A stretch of DNA of 64,000 nt from Frankia casuarinae (GTDB lineage: Bacteria > Actinomycetota > Actinomycetes > Frankiales > Frankiaceae): positions 124,001 to 188,000 of the forward strand of contig NC_007777.1 in assembly GCF_000013345.1 (NCBI RefSeq), in the 5' to 3' direction. Positions within the stretch are counted from its first letter, which is position 1; every line of letters begins with the position of its first letter. The translations under genes and the position numbers were made by a program. This document shows positions 61,031 to 64,000 of the stretch, piece by piece. The notes beneath the pieces were generated by a model. The model saw only the letters and a program-made list of their open reading frames with translations, made no database searches and was not told where the DNA came from.

Positions 61031-61246
61031 GACCGCAGGCGATCACTTCTCCTTATTCCCTGTTCCCGCTCCCATTACCGATCACAACAAACCACCGCCA
61101 GTTACTTTCGCTCCCGGCGCAGGCCTGCCGGTGACCGGATTCGGAACCCCCGCCCGGGCGCTCTGTGCACCTCCTGTCGCCGCGACGGCTTGTCAAGAAC
61201 CTCACGTAGCAGCTTGGTGGGCTGCTACGGTGTGGGCGTGGCGGCG
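61031..61246. other. Intergenic
   Basis: AT-richer than the genes around it; no coding sequence seen. It separates the transposase remnant's start side from the end of the CHAT gene. Confidence 0.35.
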
Positions 61247-64000
61247 TCAGGCGCCGACGTGGATGTGGGACGCCCACTGTGACGGGGATCGCGGCGCGTA
61301 GTTGCGCTGGGCACGGGTGGCGTTGTGAACGGCCGCGGCCACGTCGCTACCGTCGGCTAGGAACCTGTAGATATTTTCCGCGAGGTCGACGGCGATCTGG
61401 TCGTTGATGGGCCACAGCGTGGCGATGACATGCCGATAGCCGGCGAGCTGGAAGGCGGAGGCGAGGTGCATCGCCTCGTCGGAAAGCTCGCCGCCCGGGC
61501 GGGCGGTTTCGCACGCGGACAGGTATGCAAGTTCGGCGTCGGTGAGCCTGAGGCGGTTGACGTCCAGAACGGTGAGGGGCTGGTCGTGTAGTAGCAGACG
61601 GCTGGTCGATGGGGCGGAGATGGCTGCCTCGCCATGGCAGGCGAAGTGCACCCAGCGTGCCTGCGGCAGGGCGGCCAGCACCGCAGCGCGGGTCGCTTTG
61701 TCCTGGACCAGCGTGCTCACCCGTTCGTGCAGAATCCGCGTGAGGATGGCGGCTTCGAGGTGTGCGCCGGGCAGGTCGCCGGCGTCGGGGGTGTGGGGCA
61801 TCACCACGACCAGCGCGCGCCTGCCCTCGTCGTTCGCTGACGGAAGGCCGACAAGCGTCGCCGCGTCGGGCGCGGTGCGCCGAGCATGGCCCAAGGCGCG
61901 GATCGTTGGAGTGTACGAACAGATCACTCTATCGATCAGCGTGTCCGGCGCCGGATCGAATCGAGCCTGGTGATGGCCTGCCGCGTGCACGGGAAGGAAC
62001 GACAACAGCCCCGACAGGCACCACCACATCCGCGGCCACGAGGTGCCCGTTGCCGGTGGTCCGTGGATGTCCAGGCGTTCCAACACCGGTCCGGCGAGGA
62101 CGTCCCACAGCCAGCCGAAGACGTTCGAGAGCCCCTTCTCGTCGCCGCGTTCGACAGCCGTCAGGAAAGCGAGGACCTGGTCACCAACGGCTTCTTCAGT
62201 GAGGTCCGGCAGGGGTAGGAGCTGCACGCCGGCCGTGGTCAGGATCAGGGCATCGCAACGGATCTCGCTGACGTTGACGGCCACGATCGGCCCCTGGCTC
62301 GCGGCGTGCCGAAGATCGTCGATGGTTGGTGGCAGAAGAAAACGCTCGAAGTCCGGCAGGCTGCGGATCTCGGAGACGAGGCTTGCGAACCGCGCCGCGC
62401 GGGCATGCCGCCGGTCGGCACCGCGTCGTGCCGTGCCCGTCGCGTCGTTTCCGACGAATGGCGGGGATGCCTGCTCCGCCAGCGGTATGTCGGATCCGTC
62501 GAAGGCGGGAGGAGCGTCGAACTCATCCTGAAGCCGCCTGAACAGCGCGGCCTTCTCCGGGTCTCTTGCGGCAAGGAGGGCGAGGTCCGTACGGGCGTCG
62601 AGAATCTGGCCGAGGATGACTCCGCGTCCTTGCTCCCAGAGTTCCAGGGCGCGTTCGACCTTGCCGACCTGTAAACACGCTGCGGCGGCCTGCGATCCCA
62701 GCCGGGACAGGGTGACGAGACGATACTCCTGGTCTTCGCGGTCAAGGCTGCGCGGCGCGACCTGTCCCAGCAGGTCCACAGCGGTGCTGTAGCCGGCGAC
62801 AGCCTGCTGCCAGTCGCCCGCGGTGGCCGCCAGGCTCGCCCATGCTCCCGCCGCCTTCGCTCGGATGCTGGGTGCTGCCGTTGCCAGCGCGGCGGCACGT
62901 CGAAACACGGCGATACTGACATCCCGATCCGCCGGCCTCCCAGTGTGTTCGAAACGGTTCCACAAACTAAGACCGAGGCCGGACAGGGAAGTGGCAGCAT
63001 CCGGGTCATCGCCGCGAGCATCGACCGCCATCCGGTACGCCGCCACGGAACCGTCCAGGTCGGGCATGTCTTCTGTCCGGTCAAAGCGGAGATGGAGGGT
63101 CTCGCCGAGATTCGACGCCGCGGCCGCGACAAAGGCTCTGTTCTCTTTGGCCTCGGCGGCGGCGAGCGCCGCGCGGGCAGTTTCCACCGCCTCGTCCAGA
63201 TCTGCGGAGGTACCAGCCAGCCGGGCGCGTCGTGACAGCGCCCTGCAGAGGTTCACCATGACGGGGACCCAAGCCGTGTGCTCCGTCGAGGTGGCAGCCG
63301 CCGCCTGCCGGCCGACGGTGACTGCCTCGTCCAGGTCGGCCGCGCGCCCGATTCGATCCGCGCGCAGACCCACCACGGCCCCAAGATTGGTCAGTATCAC
63401 GGCCCGTTCCGCGTGGCTGGCCGGCGTCGCCACTACCGCCTGCCGGCAGACCTCCACAGCCTCATCCAGGTCAACCAGCAGCCCGACCCGATCAAAACGT
63501 GCCCGGAGAATGTTGCCCAGATTGGAGAGACGCCGGGCACGGTCCGGGCTGCCGGGAGGAGTCACAGCCACTGCCCGCCGGGCCGTCTCCACCGCCGTGG
63601 TGAGGTCGGAGTCCGTCCCGGTGTGCAGCGCCCGGACCAGCAGCGCAGCACTCAAGTTTCCCAAGACGACCGGAAAGTGCGGATGGCTGGGAGGCGTTAC
63701 TGTGGCCGCGCGGCCAAAGATATCGATGGCGGCCGTTAGATCCGTCGAGACCCCGGCCTGCACGAAACGCGTCTGCAGCGCGACGGCCAGATTGGTGAGC
63801 ATCGTCGCGTACTGAGGATGGTGGGCCGGCGTCACATCGACGGCGCGTCGACCCTGTTCCACTGCCTCGTCGAGATCGGCTCGCGCGCCCGTCCACTCGA
63901 ACCGGGAACGCAGAATGTTACTTAGGTTTGACAGATAACGGCCGCTATTAGGATCTTGTGGCGGGATGACCGCGACCGCCTGCCGGATTGCCTGCAGGGA
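61247..64000 (-). CDS. TPR-CHAT caspase-like protease (runs off right edge)
   Basis: At least 917 residues; the frame is open to the window edge, so the N-terminus is missing. A series of TPR-type repeats of about 45-50 residues, each with the theme LSNLxxxLRxRFxxxGxxxDLDEAVExxRxAVxxTP, occupies the first 450 residues. The C-terminal CHAT domain has the catalytic His in ARWVHFACHGEAAI and the Cys in AELAYLSACETARPGGEL, followed by HVIATLWPINDQIAVDLAEN. CHAT proteases are caspase-like enzymes, some of which act in antiphage systems (for example with gasdermins or type III-E CRISPR). No partner gene is within view. Confidence 0.9.
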   Translation of the reverse strand, partial: SLQAIRQAVAVIPPQDPNSGRYLSNLSNILRSRFEWTGARADLDEAVEQGRRAVDVTPAHHPQYATMLTNLAVALQTRFVQAGVSTDLTAAIDIFGRAATVTPPSHPHFPVVLGNLSAALLVRALHTGTDSDLTTAVETARRAVAVTPPGSPDRARRLSNLGNILRARFDRVGLLVDLDEAVEVCRQAVVATPASHAERAVILTNLGAVVGLRADRIGRAADLDEAVTVGRQAAAATSTEHTAWVPVMVNLCRALSRRARLAGTSADLDEAVETARAALAAAEAKENRAFVAAAASNLGETLHLRFDRTEDMPDLDGSVAAYRMAVDARGDDPDAATSLSGLGLSLWNRFEHTGRPADRDVSIAVFRRAAALATAAPSIRAKAAGAWASLAATAGDWQQAVAGYSTAVDLLGQVAPRSLDREDQEYRLVTLSRLGSQAAAACLQVGKVERALELWEQGRGVILGQILDARTDLALLAARDPEKAALFRRLQDEFDAPPAFDGSDIPLAEQASPPFVGNDATGTARRGADRRHARAARFASLVSEIRSLPDFERFLLPPTIDDLRHAASQGPIVAVNVSEIRCDALILTTAGVQLLPLPDLTEEAVGDQVLAFLTAVERGDEKGLSNVFGWLWDVLAGPVLERLDIHGPPATGTSWPRMWWCLSGLLSFLPVHAAGHHQARFDPAPDTLIDRVICSYTPTIRALGHARRTAPDAATLVGLPSANDEGRRALVVVMPHTPDAGDLPGAHLEAAILTRILHERVSTLVQDKATRAAVLAALPQARWVHFACHGEAAISAPSTSRLLLHDQPLTVLDVNRLRLTDAELAYLSACETARPGGELSDEAMHLASAFQLAGYRHVIATLWPINDQIAVDLAENIYRFLADGSDVAAAVHNATRAQRNYAPRSPSQWASHIHVGA

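Overview
The window is high-GC actinobacterial DNA. GC-rich codons, a B12-dependent methionine synthase, FtsK-type and SpdB-type transfer genes and a very high load of IS elements together suggest a Frankia-like genome; that assignment is inference. Most of the ordinary genes are bounded or broken by transposases, and at least twelve IS copies or remnants can be recognised (IS1182, IS701, ISAs1, IS630, IS5, IS66, IS110 and TnpB types).

Region 1 (1-16 kb) is chromosomal backbone with scars: a truncated IS1182 transposase, a small membrane protein, a SnoaL-like protein, an IS701-truncated regulator, a glycosyltransferase, a secreted-type SGNH hydrolase, a Tat/lipoprotein intradiol dioxygenase, a helicase remnant followed by an intact UvrD-like helicase, metH, a broken enoyl-CoA hydratase and two tRNAs (Asp-GTC, Phe-GAA).

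Region 2 (16.14-35.31 kb) is an integrated element. The last 44 nt of tRNA-Phe plus 10 nt (54 bp, 16139-16192) recur perfectly at 35255-35308, giving attL and attR. A tyrosine integrase sits beside attL and an SpdB-like transfer protein beside attR. The cargo is antiviral. One part is a 1075-aa protein fusing an N-terminal PD-(D/E)xK-like domain to a NACHT NTPase, in DNA of clearly lower GC. The other is a compact four-gene type III CBASS operon (CD-NTase, HORMA/Cap7, TRIP13/Cap6, Cap4 nuclease-SAVED) with a divergent HTH + ImmA/IrrE pair that looks like the CapH/CapP regulators. IS elements have entered between and beside these genes.

Region 3 (35.3-45.4 kb) looks like a second, decayed actinomycete integrative element abutting attR. 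It has a Nudix + XRE pair, two runs of very small overlapping genes, an FtsK/TraB-like translocase, and end sequences related to those of element 1 (the doubled motif GTAGCAAC-N4-GTAGCAAC), but no integrase or replication gene is visible. An IS110 copy lies in it.

Region 4 (45.5-64 kb) carries a PIN-domain toxin-antitoxin pair, a nest of IS5 and IS66 elements, a 4 x 25-bp tandem repeat in front of an N-terminally truncated SARP-type regulator, an SDR enzyme, an ECF sigma factor coupled to an O6-alkylguanine-DNA alkyltransferase with a second homologue divergent to it, a lyase-family protein without the usual signature, a HEPN-MNT toxin-antitoxin pair, a WYL-domain fragment and an Mrr-like endonuclease fragment on either side of an IS66 remnant, and a large TPR-CHAT protein running off the right edge.
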